Source of the DNA: CAYJUM01 sp964478915
GTDB lineage: Bacteria; Nitrospirota; Nitrospiria; Nitrospirales; Nitrospiraceae
Reading direction: 5' to 3'
Assembly: GCA_964478915.1 (NCBI GenBank)
Contig: CAYZKG010000022.1
Span: 1-25,919, forward strand
Length of the DNA: 25,919 nt
A model generated the notes under the pieces. It was not told where the DNA came from and did not search any database. It saw nothing but the letters and a program-made list of their open reading frames with translations. Made by a program: the position numbers and the translations under genes. Positions 14,070 to 21,687 of this stretch are shown here, piece after piece (positions within the stretch are counted from its first letter, which is position 1; each line of letters starts with the position of its first letter).

Positions 14070-15632
14070 TTACTTCGCGATATTCACGAACCGGCTTTCC
14101 CGGATCACGGTCACCTTGATCTGGCCGGGATAGGTCAGCTCCTGCTCGATCTTTTTGGCCAGCTCACGCGACATGTGGGCGGATTCGATGTCGCTGACCT
14201 CGTCCTGTCGGACGATGATGCGGATCTCTCGCCCGGCCTGGATCGCGTAGGCCTTCTCGACCCCTTTGAATCCCGACGCCAGGGCCTCCAGTTTCTCCAG
14301 CCGCTTGACGTACGACTCCAGGGTCTCGCGACGCGCCCCTGGCCTGGCCGCCGACAACGCTTCGGCGGCCGCCACCAGCACCGTCTCGGGACAGATGGCC
14401 TCCACCTGTTCGTGGTGCGCAGCGATCGCATTCACCACCTTGACGTTTTCGCCATACCGCTTGGCGATGTCCGCACCGAGCATGGCGTGCGGGCCCTCCT
14501 CTTCGTGGCTCACCGCCTTGCCGATGTCATGCAAGAGCGCGCCCCGCTTGGCCAGCTTCACGTCAAGGCCCAGCTCCGATGCCATGATCCCGCAGATGAA
14601 GGCTGCTTCCCGGGCATGGTACAGGTTGTTCTGGCCGTAGCTGGTTCGGAACTTCAGCCGCCCGAGAACCTTGATGAGATCGGGATGGAAGTCCGCCAGG
14701 CCCACCTCGAAGATGACAGCCTCGGCCTCTTCGAGCATAAGCTTGTCGATGTCGGTCTTGACTTTCTCGACGATCTCCTCGATCCGGGTGGGGTGGATGC
14801 GGCCATCCTGCATCAACCGCTCGAGAGAGACCTTGGCAACTTCGCGGCGATACGGATCGAACCCCGAGACGATGACCGCTTCCGGCGTCTCGTCGATGAT
14901 CAGGTCGATCCCCGTAGCCGCCTCGATCGCCCGGATGTTACGCCCTTCTCGCCCGATAATCCGGCCCTTCATGCCGTCGTTGGGAATCGGGACCACCGAG
15001 ATGGTGGCTTCCGTCACATAGTCCCGCGTAATCCGCTGCACCGATCTGGCAATGATTTCCCGCGCCTCCCGCTCCGCGTTTTCGCGAGCCTCGTCGATGA
15101 TGCGCTTCGCGACGCCGGCCGACTCGAGACGGGCTTCGCTCTCGATCTGGCTGAGGAGTTGACGCTTGGCTTCATCGGCGGTCAAGCCCGCCGCCCGCTC
15201 CAGGGCCTGCCGGTGTTCTTTCAGGGCCTGCAAACAGGCCGCTTCCTTCGACACCAGTTCTTGCTCCCGCCGCTCCGTAGCCATGTCGCGTTTGTGCAGC
15301 TCGGCCTCCCGCTGATCCAGCGCGTTGAGCTTTCGTTCCAGCGCCTCTTCGCGCTGCAGCAACCGTTTCTCCAGAGCCAACCATTCCGCGCGCTTGTCCT
15401 TCCGCTCTTTCTCAAGGTCCGTCCGTGCCTGAAAGAGCAGATCTTTCGCTTCGAGCTTTGCCTCCTTGATCAGGTTCTCGGCATCCCGCTCCGCCGATTG
15501 CACCAGATGGCGGACCCTCTCTTCCGCCTCCTTCCGCTGCGATTCGAACCGTTTTCTCTGAAAAATCGCATTCAGGGCGATCCCCAGCGCCGCTCCAATG
15601 AACCCGGCAACCACGTACAGCACAATCGTCAT
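14070..15632 (-). CDS. rny: Ribonuclease Y
   Basis: Membrane-anchored endoribonuclease that initiates mRNA decay. From the chosen ATG it has 520 residues, the usual size. A transmembrane anchor (TIVLYVVAGFIGAALGIALNAI) is followed by a long charged coiled-coil to about 190. The KH domain contains IPNDGMKGRIIGREGRNIRAIE. The HD domain has HAREAAFICG and the metal-binding LLHDIGKAVSHE. The C-terminal domain ends VIRESRFVNIAK. GTG 15647 would add five residues; ATG 15632 has GGAG nine bases upstream and places the helix at the N-terminus, so I prefer it. It lies between the 6S-like RNA and ymdB. Confidence 0.96.
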   Translation of the reverse strand: MTIVLYVVAGFIGAALGIALNAIFQRKRFESQRKEAEERVRHLVQSAERDAENLIKEAKLEAKDLLFQARTDLEKERKDKRAEWLALEKRLLQREEALERKLNALDQREAELHKRDMATERREQELVSKEAACLQALKEHRQALERAAGLTADEAKRQLLSQIESEARLESAGVAKRIIDEARENAEREAREIIARSVQRITRDYVTEATISVVPIPNDGMKGRIIGREGRNIRAIEAATGIDLIIDETPEAVIVSGFDPYRREVAKVSLERLMQDGRIHPTRIEEIVEKVKTDIDKLMLEEAEAVIFEVGLADFHPDLIKVLGRLKFRTSYGQNNLYHAREAAFICGIMASELGLDVKLAKRGALLHDIGKAVSHEEEGPHAMLGADIAKRYGENVKVVNAIAAHHEQVEAICPETVLVAAAEALSAARPGARRETLESYVKRLEKLEALASGFKGVEKAYAIQAGREIRIIVRQDEVSDIESAHMSRELAKKIEQELTYPGQIKVTVIRESRFVNIAK

Positions 15633-15703
15633 CAAAATGGTCTCCACCCCCTTCAGGATCCTGGGCGGAACAGCGTCCTGTTACGCCGCATCGATCCGAT
15701 GTC

Positions 15704-15903
15704 CCTACGTATGGTTAGAAACGAAGGCGACGAGAGGCCGAAGCAGAAACCAGCGAGGCAAGCAAGCGGGAAAACTAGAACGTGGTCATACCGTGGGCAT
15801 AGCAGAGCAACGTCGGGCGACCTCGAGCCAGAGATGGGCTCAGCCTTGTCTCAGCTTCCATTCTGACCCGCCATTTCGGCCACTTTCCAAACCATCTCAG
15901 GTC
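15704..15903 (-). ncRNA. ssrS: Rod-like structured RNA, probable 6S RNA
   Basis: Read on the minus strand, the zapA-rny gap folds into one long hairpin centred near 15833. Nested helices, checked by eye, are 15890-15895 with 15711-15716, extended by 15884-15888 with 15717-15721; 15875-15881 with 15736-15742; 15867-15872 with 15765-15770; 15858-15864 with 15777-15785; 15846-15855 with 15802-15810; and a 5-bp apical stem 15837-15841 with 15825-15829. Large internal loops interrupt the rod. A length of about 200 nt, the CCTGAGATG start, and a position just after zapA match 6S RNA, the regulator that binds RNA polymerase. The identity as 6S rests on shape and position; the structure itself is clear. 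Confidence 0.62.
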
Positions 15904-16045
15904 CACCAACTCCCTTATCCTCCGCCACGCGATCCTGATTCGACAACCCCGGCACGATCATGTTCGGCAAAACTCTGAAGCTCAGCTTGCTGACTCGCTC
16001 AGGCCGTTAAACTCCTCAGGCCCTCGCGCTCTCCACTAGCCCGAA

Positions 16046-16074
16046 AGTATATCAGGACACCCTTCTCAACACAA
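16046..16074 (-). promoter_or_regulatory. Promoter for the 6S-like RNA and rny
   Basis: On the minus strand TTGTGT (16069-16074) and TATACT (16046-16051) are separated by exactly 17 bases, just after the zapA stop. The predicted start near 16039 leaves about 135 bases before the folded RNA. The leader contains two copies of GGCCTGAG and the palindrome AAGCTGAGCTT. The RNA could be processed from this longer transcript. Confidence 0.55.
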
Positions 16075-16083
16075 GCTCGCAGG

Positions 16084-16380
16084 TCACCGGCTCCTGACGG
16101 AATCGAGTTGCTGCTCGATGGATTCCATCAGGTCCAGGGTCCGGCGCTCGATCTCTGCTTCTCCGTGTTTCAGACGTTGTTGCGCCTGCAACAGTTGATG
16201 AGCGATGTTGAGCGCGGTCAGCACCGCAAGCTTGGACAACGTCGCAGTCTGCATTCCGCGCGCCAGCGCCTGCATCTGTTCGTCCACATACTGGGCAACC
16301 TGCTTCATGTAGTCCGCATCCGCTTCGCCTTTGATGGTGTACCGCTGGCCATAGATCTCCACGTCAATGGTCTTAGCCAT
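16084..16380 (-). CDS. zapA: Cell division protein ZapA
   Basis: ZapA binds FtsZ and bundles its filaments at the division site. The 98-residue protein starts AKTIDVEIYGQRYTIKGEADADYMKQVAQYVDEQM, the typical beta-hairpin and helix of the family. It then has LSKLAVLTALNIAHQLL and a C-terminal coiled-coil (about 65-98) for dimerisation. ATG 16378-16380 has an AAGGAGGAG ribosome site. It overlaps the end of the upstream coiled-coil gene by eight bases. The same upstream frame can be read from 16443, but without family homology. The position ahead of the structured RNA and rny matches known zapA-6S linkages. Confidence 0.95.
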   Translation of the reverse strand: MAKTIDVEIYGQRYTIKGEADADYMKQVAQYVDEQMQALARGMQTATLSKLAVLTALNIAHQLLQAQQRLKHGEAEIERRTLDLMESIEQQLDSVRSR

Positions 16381-16627
16381 GCGACTCCTCCTTGGATTCC
16401 TCCAGACCGGTGAGAAAATCCAATTCGCGTAGCGCGCGCTCAATCCGAGACTTGATGCCGAGACGTTCCGTGCTCCACCGTCGGCTGACCTCTTCTTCCT
16501 TCATCAACCGCTCCCGCATGTGACGAAGATCCTTTTCCAAGGCGGCGTTTTTGCGCTTCAGGTCCTGAATCAACTCCACCATCCCTCGAACGCGGGCTTC
16601 CAGGGCTTCGAGTCGCTCCAGGGCCAT
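16373..16627 (-). CDS. Small coiled-coil protein, ZapB-like
   Basis: An 84-residue protein almost wholly predicted as coiled-coil (ALERLEALEARVRGMVELIQDLKRKNAALEKDLRHMRERLMKEEEVSRRW). Heptads run from residue 2 to about 50. It resembles ZapB, the cytoplasmic coiled-coil factor that works with ZapA at the Z ring. ATG 16625-16627 has GGAGGAAGG upstream; the longer frame to 16690 starts inside the repeat array. Its stop lies within the zapA ribosome-site and start region, so the two are translationally coupled, which supports a division role. Coiled-coil resemblance alone would be weak evidence; the neighbour is the stronger argument. Confidence 0.8.
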   Translation of the reverse strand: MALERLEALEARVRGMVELIQDLKRKNAALEKDLRHMRERLMKEEEVSRRWSTERLGIKSRIERALRELDFLTGLEESKEESHG

Positions 16628-16642
16628 CCTTCCTCCGACGAA

Positions 16643-16705
16643 GAATTGACGATTGAGCCATCGTCGGATTGACGATTGAAAAACCGTCAATCGTCAATGA
16701 ATCAA
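16643..16705. repeat. 9-unit heptamer array with 12-bp hairpin
   Basis: The stretch divides into nine 7-mers. ATTGACGATTGA occurs at 16645 and 16668, and its exact complement at 16687-16698. The second copy and the complement form a perfect 12-bp stem with a 7-base loop. It fills the gap between slt and the ZapB-like gene and could end slt transcripts, although no T-tract follows. Confidence 0.8.
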
Positions 16706-16727
16706 TGGCGCACTTCTTATAGAAGCT

Positions 16728-18944
16728 TCAGCAGACCTTGTCAAGGGACGGAGCGGCGCAGGGAAGGCGCCCGATGCGGCGGTATTCGCGATAGCTCCGG
16801 AGGACCCGCTTCACATACTGCCGGGTTTCCTGGAACGGGATCGATTCCACGAACTCATCCACCTCTCTCTTGCCGTTTTTCTCGAGCCAGCTCAAGACGG
16901 CGGCGGGCCCGGCGTTGTAAGCAGCCACCGCGTACAGGACGTTCCCGTCAAACCGCTGCAGCATCTGAGCCAGGTACCCGGTGCCGAAGCGGATATTGGT
17001 CTCGTGGTCGAAGAGGTCCTCGCGGCTCACGCCCGGGAGGCCCTGCCGGCGAGCCATCGCCTGCGCCGTGGTCGGGAGGAGCTGCATCAACCCCAAGGCA
17101 CCGGAACGCGACACTGCCCGTGGATCGTACTGGCTTTCCTCTCGGATGATCGCGGCGACCAAGTAGGGATCCACTTGGGTGCCGGCATGGAGCCGGATCC
17201 TGGGGAGGTAGCCGGTCGGATAGGCACTGTTCCACAAGGCAGGCGGCACCGGCTCTCCACCTTGCTCCAGCATCTCCCCGAAATACAGTCGAGCCATTCG
17301 GAGCGCCTGATTGTACGCGCCCGCCTCGCTCAACAACGTGGAAAGCTCAAGCGCAGTCACCCGATCGCGTGACGAGCGGTTGGTCAAGGACATAAGCTCC
17401 CGACCGACATCCTGATCCAGCCCGAGCAGTTTCAACTCGACCGCTTTCCGGTAATGCACATCCCGCCGGAGGTCCTGGCGCTCCAGGCCGGGCGCCTCGG
17501 CACCGCCGTTCCCGTCGGGTGAGACAGCGGTCACGCCGATCCCGCCGCGCGACCGGGCGAGCAGACAATAATAGGTCAGCGGAAAGCGGCGACACAGCTC
17601 CTCGTGCCGCTGGACCGCCTTCGGGTCCTGGAGTCGTTCCAAAGCCCGCGCCGTCCAGTAGAGGAATTGAGGGGCATCCGCGCCTCCCCGATCTTTGGCT
17701 GCGAGCACGGTTTGAAACGTCCGGGCCGCCTCCAGGTACTGGCCGCGCTCATACTGAATCCACCCGATGCGCCACCAGACTTCGGCGCGCTGCACCGTGC
17801 CGGCCTCAGCCTGGGCGACCTCCTTGAACGCCGCGAGGGCTTGATCGAATTGGTCATGATCGCCGTACCACGTGCCGATCAACATAAGCAGTGTGGCCTT
17901 CTGTTCGTCCGACAAGCTCAGGGTCACCGGGGACTGCCGCATCGTCAGCAACCGGTCTCCCCGGTCCTGGCGGAGATAGGCGCGGGCCAGCCAGAGGAAA
18001 GCCTCCCGCCCTTCAGCGCCGGACTGGGTCGCCAGCTCCTGGAAGACCGTCTGGGCCTCGTCGTATCGCTTCAGTCGGGTCAGGGCGATGCCCAGCTTCA
18101 GCCGCGCCTCATCCCGCTTGGGGTGCTGCGGCGCGGCCGAGAGAAACTCTCGAAACGCGCTGGCTGCGTCCTGATGCAAGGACAGGTTCAGGAACGTGAG
18201 CGCGCGCTCATAGAGGTCTTCCGCTGAAGGACGCGAGGCCTCGGGGCCAAGGGCCTCCGCCAGCCGCTCCATCGCCTCACGCGCTGCCTGAGTCTGGGGG
18301 TAGCGCACCCACAGCCGTCGGAGCGTGCTGTACCCATCAGGCTGCTTATCCCGCAACTGGCAATCGCCCACCAGGAGCAGTGCGGCGGCAGCCGCAGGGT
18401 CCTGCGGGCCTCGTGTGACCGCCTCCGCCAACCATTCGGTGGCCTTCGCGCAGTCTCCGGCTCGGTACCAGGCCTCACCGGCTCGAAAGGCCGAGCGCAC
18501 TTCCAAGGTGGTATCAGGCACCATTTCGGGAATGGACTCAAACAGCCCCGCGGCTTGGGTCACATCACCCATGCGCAGCAAGGCCTCGCCTTTCCAGAGC
18601 CGAAGATAGTCCTCCAGGATCGGAAAGTCCCGCTGCGCCATTCTGAGAAACCGTACGGCTTCAGCCGGATCCTGCTCGACGAGGAGGATCCCGATTAGCA
18701 AACCCGCTCGTCTGGCCCAAACCGATCCGGGATACCGTTCCTGCACCTGCTTGAGGCGCTCAAGCCGGCCTTCAGGCACGCCAGCGGGTCCGGGCTCGAG
18801 CAGGACCCCCGCGCCGAAACAGCTCTCGGCCGACTCACAGAGAGGGTCAACCGGAGCTTGCGACGAGGACGGGACCGGAACAAGCAGGAGGATGGCTGTG
18901 ACCCACCATCGAGTTAGACCGGCCACTCTTGCAGCAGGAAACAT
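16728..18944 (-). CDS. slt: Periplasmic lytic transglycosylase with TPR-rich N-region
   Basis: A 738-residue cell-wall enzyme that cleaves peptidoglycan between MurNAc and GlcNAc, forming 1,6-anhydro ends. A signal peptide lies at residues 1-30 (RWWVTAILLLVPVPSSSQA). The central 500 residues are TPR-like helical repeats (for example GEAWYRAGDCAKATEWL, RIGWIQYERGQYLEAARTF) forming the Slt superhelix. The C-terminal SLT domain has the catalytic glutamate in AAIIREESQYDPRAVSRSGALGLMQLLPTTA, then AVAAYNAGPAAV. ATG 18944 is the only start that gives a good signal peptide. It has no ribosome site at normal distance, and a TATAAT box lies just upstream. Upstream frame to 19058 is repeat sequence. 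Confidence 0.93.
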   Translation of the reverse strand: MFPAARVAGLTRWWVTAILLLVPVPSSSQAPVDPLCESAESCFGAGVLLEPGPAGVPEGRLERLKQVQERYPGSVWARRAGLLIGILLVEQDPAEAVRFLRMAQRDFPILEDYLRLWKGEALLRMGDVTQAAGLFESIPEMVPDTTLEVRSAFRAGEAWYRAGDCAKATEWLAEAVTRGPQDPAAAAALLLVGDCQLRDKQPDGYSTLRRLWVRYPQTQAAREAMERLAEALGPEASRPSAEDLYERALTFLNLSLHQDAASAFREFLSAAPQHPKRDEARLKLGIALTRLKRYDEAQTVFQELATQSGAEGREAFLWLARAYLRQDRGDRLLTMRQSPVTLSLSDEQKATLLMLIGTWYGDHDQFDQALAAFKEVAQAEAGTVQRAEVWWRIGWIQYERGQYLEAARTFQTVLAAKDRGGADAPQFLYWTARALERLQDPKAVQRHEELCRRFPLTYYCLLARSRGGIGVTAVSPDGNGGAEAPGLERQDLRRDVHYRKAVELKLLGLDQDVGRELMSLTNRSSRDRVTALELSTLLSEAGAYNQALRMARLYFGEMLEQGGEPVPPALWNSAYPTGYLPRIRLHAGTQVDPYLVAAIIREESQYDPRAVSRSGALGLMQLLPTTAQAMARRQGLPGVSREDLFDHETNIRFGTGYLAQMLQRFDGNVLYAVAAYNAGPAAVLSWLEKNGKREVDEFVESIPFQETRQYVKRVLRSYREYRRIGRLPCAAPSLDKVC

Positions 18945-18951
18945 GAGCAAA

Positions 18952-18960
18952 ATTATACCA
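18952..18960 (-). promoter_or_regulatory. Extended -10 promoter directly ahead of slt
   Basis: TGGTATAAT on the minus strand is a perfect extended -10 element. It is followed by seven bases and then the slt ATG, so initiation at the usual distance would fall on or next to the start codon. There is no good -35 hexamer, which extended -10 promoters do not need. The gene may be read from a leaderless message. Confidence 0.55.
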
Positions 18961-18981
18961 GCGATCTCCTGCGGCGGCGAC

Positions 18982-19107
18982 TTTCTCGTCTCCCGCCTCC
19001 TGTCGCTTTCGTCTCTCGTCGTTCGTCGTTCGTATCTCGTTGGCGCTTCACGCTTCACGTCTTGTTGGCGCCTTACCCCTTATCCCTCACGCCTCACGTC
19101 TTCCAGT
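18982..19107. repeat. 18-unit degenerate heptamer array
   Basis: Read on the plus strand in 7-base steps: CGTCTCT, CGTCGTT, CGTCGTT, CGTATCT, CGTTGGC, GCTTCAC, GCTTCAC, then TTACCCC, TTATCCC, TCACGCC, TCACGTC. The whole 126-base block keeps phase and is pyrimidine-rich on one strand. It occupies most of the divergent gap between slt and rlmN. No coding frame in it has homology I recognise. Confidence 0.8.
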
Positions 19108-19147
19108 CGCCTTGTCATCGGATTTCACCCTGTGTTAGGCTCACGCC

Positions 19148-20275
19148 ATGTCGCTGACCGATACCGCACCGACAGCCGCTTCCGCCGTCCATTCGCGGCT
19201 GACGCGCCCCGTCCCCGTCAATCTTTTGTCGCTGGATCTCTGCTCGGCGGAACGGCTCGTCCAGGACTACGGCTGGCCGCGGTACCGCGCGCAACAGATG
19301 CTCCGTTGGGTGTATCGCCGCCGCGTCCGTGAGATCGACAGCATGACCGATCTCTCCCGCACGGAACGGGACGCGCTCATGCGCAGCGCAGTGATCGGCC
19401 GATGCCTGACATGCCGTATCCTCGAATCCGTCGACGGCACCCGAAAGTTCATTTTGCGGCTCGACGACGGCCTGGAAGTCGAAAGCGTGCTCATCCCTGA
19501 CGCCCGCCGCCTCACCTTGTGCGTATCGACGCAGGTCGGCTGCACCCTGGACTGTCGCTTCTGCTTGACCGGCATGATGGGATTGCAGCGGAACCTCAAG
19601 GCACACGAGATCGTGGACCAGGTCCTGACCGTCCAGGACCAACTGGGGGCTGGAGAGCGCTTGACCAATCTCGTCCTGATGGGCATGGGAGAACCGCTGG
19701 CCAACCTGGAGGCTGTCTCCGAGGCCATCAGGCGGCTGACCAATACCAGCTGGGGGGTCGGCATCGCGCCACGGCGGATCACGCTGTCAACGGCAGGGCT
19801 GGCGACACGGCTCAGGGACGTGGCGGCTCTCGGAGTCAATGTGGCGGTGTCCTTGAACGCGACGACCAACGCCCAGCGTGATCGGTTGATGCCGGCAGCC
19901 AATCGGCTTCATCCGCTCGACTCGTTGCTGGCCGCCTGCCGGAGCATCTACCCGTTGCATCCGAAAGAGCAACGGGTCCCCGGTTTGCCGCCCCACCGCA
20001 AACTGACCTTCGAATACGTGCTGATCGCGGGGGAGAACGACACCGAGGAGGATGCCCGGCGCCTGGCCAAGCTCTTGAACGGGATGCGATGCAAGATCAA
20101 CTTGATTGCCTTCAACCCGTTTCCCGGCAGCCCGTACCAACGACCGGCTGAGGCGGCCGTGTTGCGGTTTCAATCCGTTCTCAGAGGCGCCGGCTTCGAT
20201 GTCTTGATCCGGAAGAGCAAGGGTCGGGATGTCCTGGGGGCTTGCGGGCAACTGGGACGCCTCTCTCAATCTTAA
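19148..20275 (+). CDS. rlmN: Dual-specificity 23S rRNA/tRNA adenine-C2 methyltransferase RlmN
   Basis: Radical-SAM enzyme that methylates C2 of A2503 in 23S rRNA and A37 in certain tRNAs. The 375-residue protein has the iron-sulfur motif CTLDCRFC (C132, C136, C139). C125 precedes it in TLCVSTQVGC, and the methyl-carrying cysteine C366 is in VLGACGQLG. Other conserved blocks are ESVLIPD, LVLMGMGEPLAN, ISTAG-like LSTAGLATRL and LIAFNPFPGSPYQRP. The Cys spacing and final CGQL support RlmN rather than Cfr. ATG 19148 has no clear ribosome site. It is divergent from slt, and the M16 peptidase gene starts seven bases after its stop. Confidence 0.95.
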   Translation: MSLTDTAPTAASAVHSRLTRPVPVNLLSLDLCSAERLVQDYGWPRYRAQQMLRWVYRRRVREIDSMTDLSRTERDALMRSAVIGRCLTCRILESVDGTRKFILRLDDGLEVESVLIPDARRLTLCVSTQVGCTLDCRFCLTGMMGLQRNLKAHEIVDQVLTVQDQLGAGERLTNLVLMGMGEPLANLEAVSEAIRRLTNTSWGVGIAPRRITLSTAGLATRLRDVAALGVNVAVSLNATTNAQRDRLMPAANRLHPLDSLLAACRSIYPLHPKEQRVPGLPPHRKLTFEYVLIAGENDTEEDARRLAKLLNGMRCKINLIAFNPFPGSPYQRPAEAAVLRFQSVLRGAGFDVLIRKSKGRDVLGACGQLGRLSQS

Positions 20276-20282
20276 CACAGCC

Positions 20283-21683
20283 GTGTCCAATCGATCCCTT
20301 CTCGCTACTCTTTTCCCCGCCGCCCTGCTGGCCACTGCCCTCGGCGTCATCCTCCACGCGGACGGCCGGGCGGCCGAGCCGGCCCAGATGCCCGCGGTCC
20401 AGGAACGTGTCCTGGCCAACGGGCTAAAAGTATTGCTGGTCGAAGTCCCCAAGGCGCCGGTCGTCACGGTCCAGATCTGGTATAAGGTCGGATCGCGGAA
20501 CGAGGTGATGGGGCGAGCCGGCCTCTCCCACATGCTCGAACACATGATGTTCAAGGGCACGAAGCGACACCCCAAAGGGACCTTCTCACGGACGATTCGC
20601 AAGAACGGAGGCAACGACAACGCCTTCACCAGCCAGGACTATACCGCCTATTTCGAGAACCTGGCCGCCGACCGGGTGGAGCTGGCCCTGGAGCTGGAAG
20701 CGGATCGGATGCAAGGCCTGCTCCTGGATGCGAAGGAATTCCAGCTCGAGCGGGAGGTGGTCAAGGAGGAGCGCCGTCTCCGCACCGAGGATGATCCTCA
20801 GGCCTTTCTGGTGGAAACGCTGTTCGCCCAGGCGTTCCTCATGCACCCCTATCGCTGGCCGATCATCGGGTGGTTTACGGACCTCAACGCCATGACGCTC
20901 GAGGATCTGAGGCGTCACTACGACACCTATTATCGCCCGAACAACGCCACGTTGATCATCGTGGGGGACATGAAGGCGGAGACGCTGCTTCCGACCATCA
21001 AGCGGCTATTCGAGCCGATTCCGAAGGGACCGATCCCGCCGCCGCAAAGCGTCGTGGAGCCGGAGCAGCGAGGCGAGCGGCGCATCGTAGTGAAGCGGGA
21101 AGCCCAGGTGCCCTTCGTGATGGCAGGCTATCGCGCACCGAACTACACTCACGCGGACTCGTATGCGCTGACGATCCTCGAATCAATCCTGTCGCACGGA
21201 AAGAGCTCGCGGCTCTACCGGAGTCTTGTCTACGAGCAGAAGATCGCGCTCGCCGTCGGAGCCGAATACAGTCTCCTCCAGGCCGATCCCGAACTGTTCT
21301 ATTGCTTTGCCGTCGTCAAGCCTGGCCAGAGCGTTGAGGAGGTCGAGCGCGCCCTCTACCGCGAGATCGAGCGGCTGCAGGCCGAGCCGCCTTTGGAGGA
21401 AGAGTTGCAACGGGCCAAAAACCAGGTGGAGGCGGCCTATGTGTTCGGCCAGGACTCGAATTTCCGCCAAGCGATGCTCCTCGGCCAGGCGGAAACCGTG
21501 GGCGCGGGATGGCGCCACGTGTCTCAGTTTCTGGAACGGCTCCGAAGCGTGAAAGCGGAGGATGTCCGGCGGGTGGCGCGGCAGTATTTCATTCCGGATG
21601 TCCGCACCGTAGGCACCCTGATCCCGCTGCCGGCCGGAGGGCCGCAGCCCGCTCCGAGCCACGCCTCGGGACAAAAGCCTTGA
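20283..21683 (+). CDS. Exported M16 zinc peptidase, active subunit
   Basis: A periplasmic pitrilysin-family metallopeptidase of 466 residues. The inverted zinc motif HMLEH lies at about 83-87, and the distal glutamate ligand is in EFQLEREVVKEERR. A second M16 domain follows at about 185-370, with NNATLIIVGDM at the domain boundary. A signal peptide is seen at SNRSLLATLFPAALLATALGVILHADGRAAE. I chose GTG 20283, seven bases after rlmN, because it puts the signal at the N-terminus. ATG 20229, inside rlmN, is an alternative that adds 18 residues. The next gene is an M16 paralogue lacking the zinc motif, as in two-chain M16 enzymes. Substrates are unknown. Confidence 0.92.
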   Translation: MSNRSLLATLFPAALLATALGVILHADGRAAEPAQMPAVQERVLANGLKVLLVEVPKAPVVTVQIWYKVGSRNEVMGRAGLSHMLEHMMFKGTKRHPKGTFSRTIRKNGGNDNAFTSQDYTAYFENLAADRVELALELEADRMQGLLLDAKEFQLEREVVKEERRLRTEDDPQAFLVETLFAQAFLMHPYRWPIIGWFTDLNAMTLEDLRRHYDTYYRPNNATLIIVGDMKAETLLPTIKRLFEPIPKGPIPPPQSVVEPEQRGERRIVVKREAQVPFVMAGYRAPNYTHADSYALTILESILSHGKSSRLYRSLVYEQKIALAVGAEYSLLQADPELFYCFAVVKPGQSVEEVERALYREIERLQAEPPLEEELQRAKNQVEAAYVFGQDSNFRQAMLLGQAETVGAGWRHVSQFLERLRSVKAEDVRRVARQYFIPDVRTVGTLIPLPAGGPQPAPSHASGQKP

Positions 21684-21687
21684 CGGG

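Noticed and set aside
13365..15866. 833-codon open frame on the plus strand
   Set aside because: It is antisense to ymdB and rny, with H/R/D/L-rich, low-complexity-like translation typical of the complement of GC-rich genes. Both opposing genes have full family motifs.
15819..15903. Separate short hairpin RNA from GACCTGAGATGG pairing with CCATCTC and AGGTC
   Set aside because: These bases can pair, but the alternative long rod uses more helices with better symmetry, so the short fold was not called as its own RNA.
18982..19107. CRISPR-like repeated sequence
   Set aside because: Units are 7 bases, adjacent and without unique spacers, and no cas genes are present.
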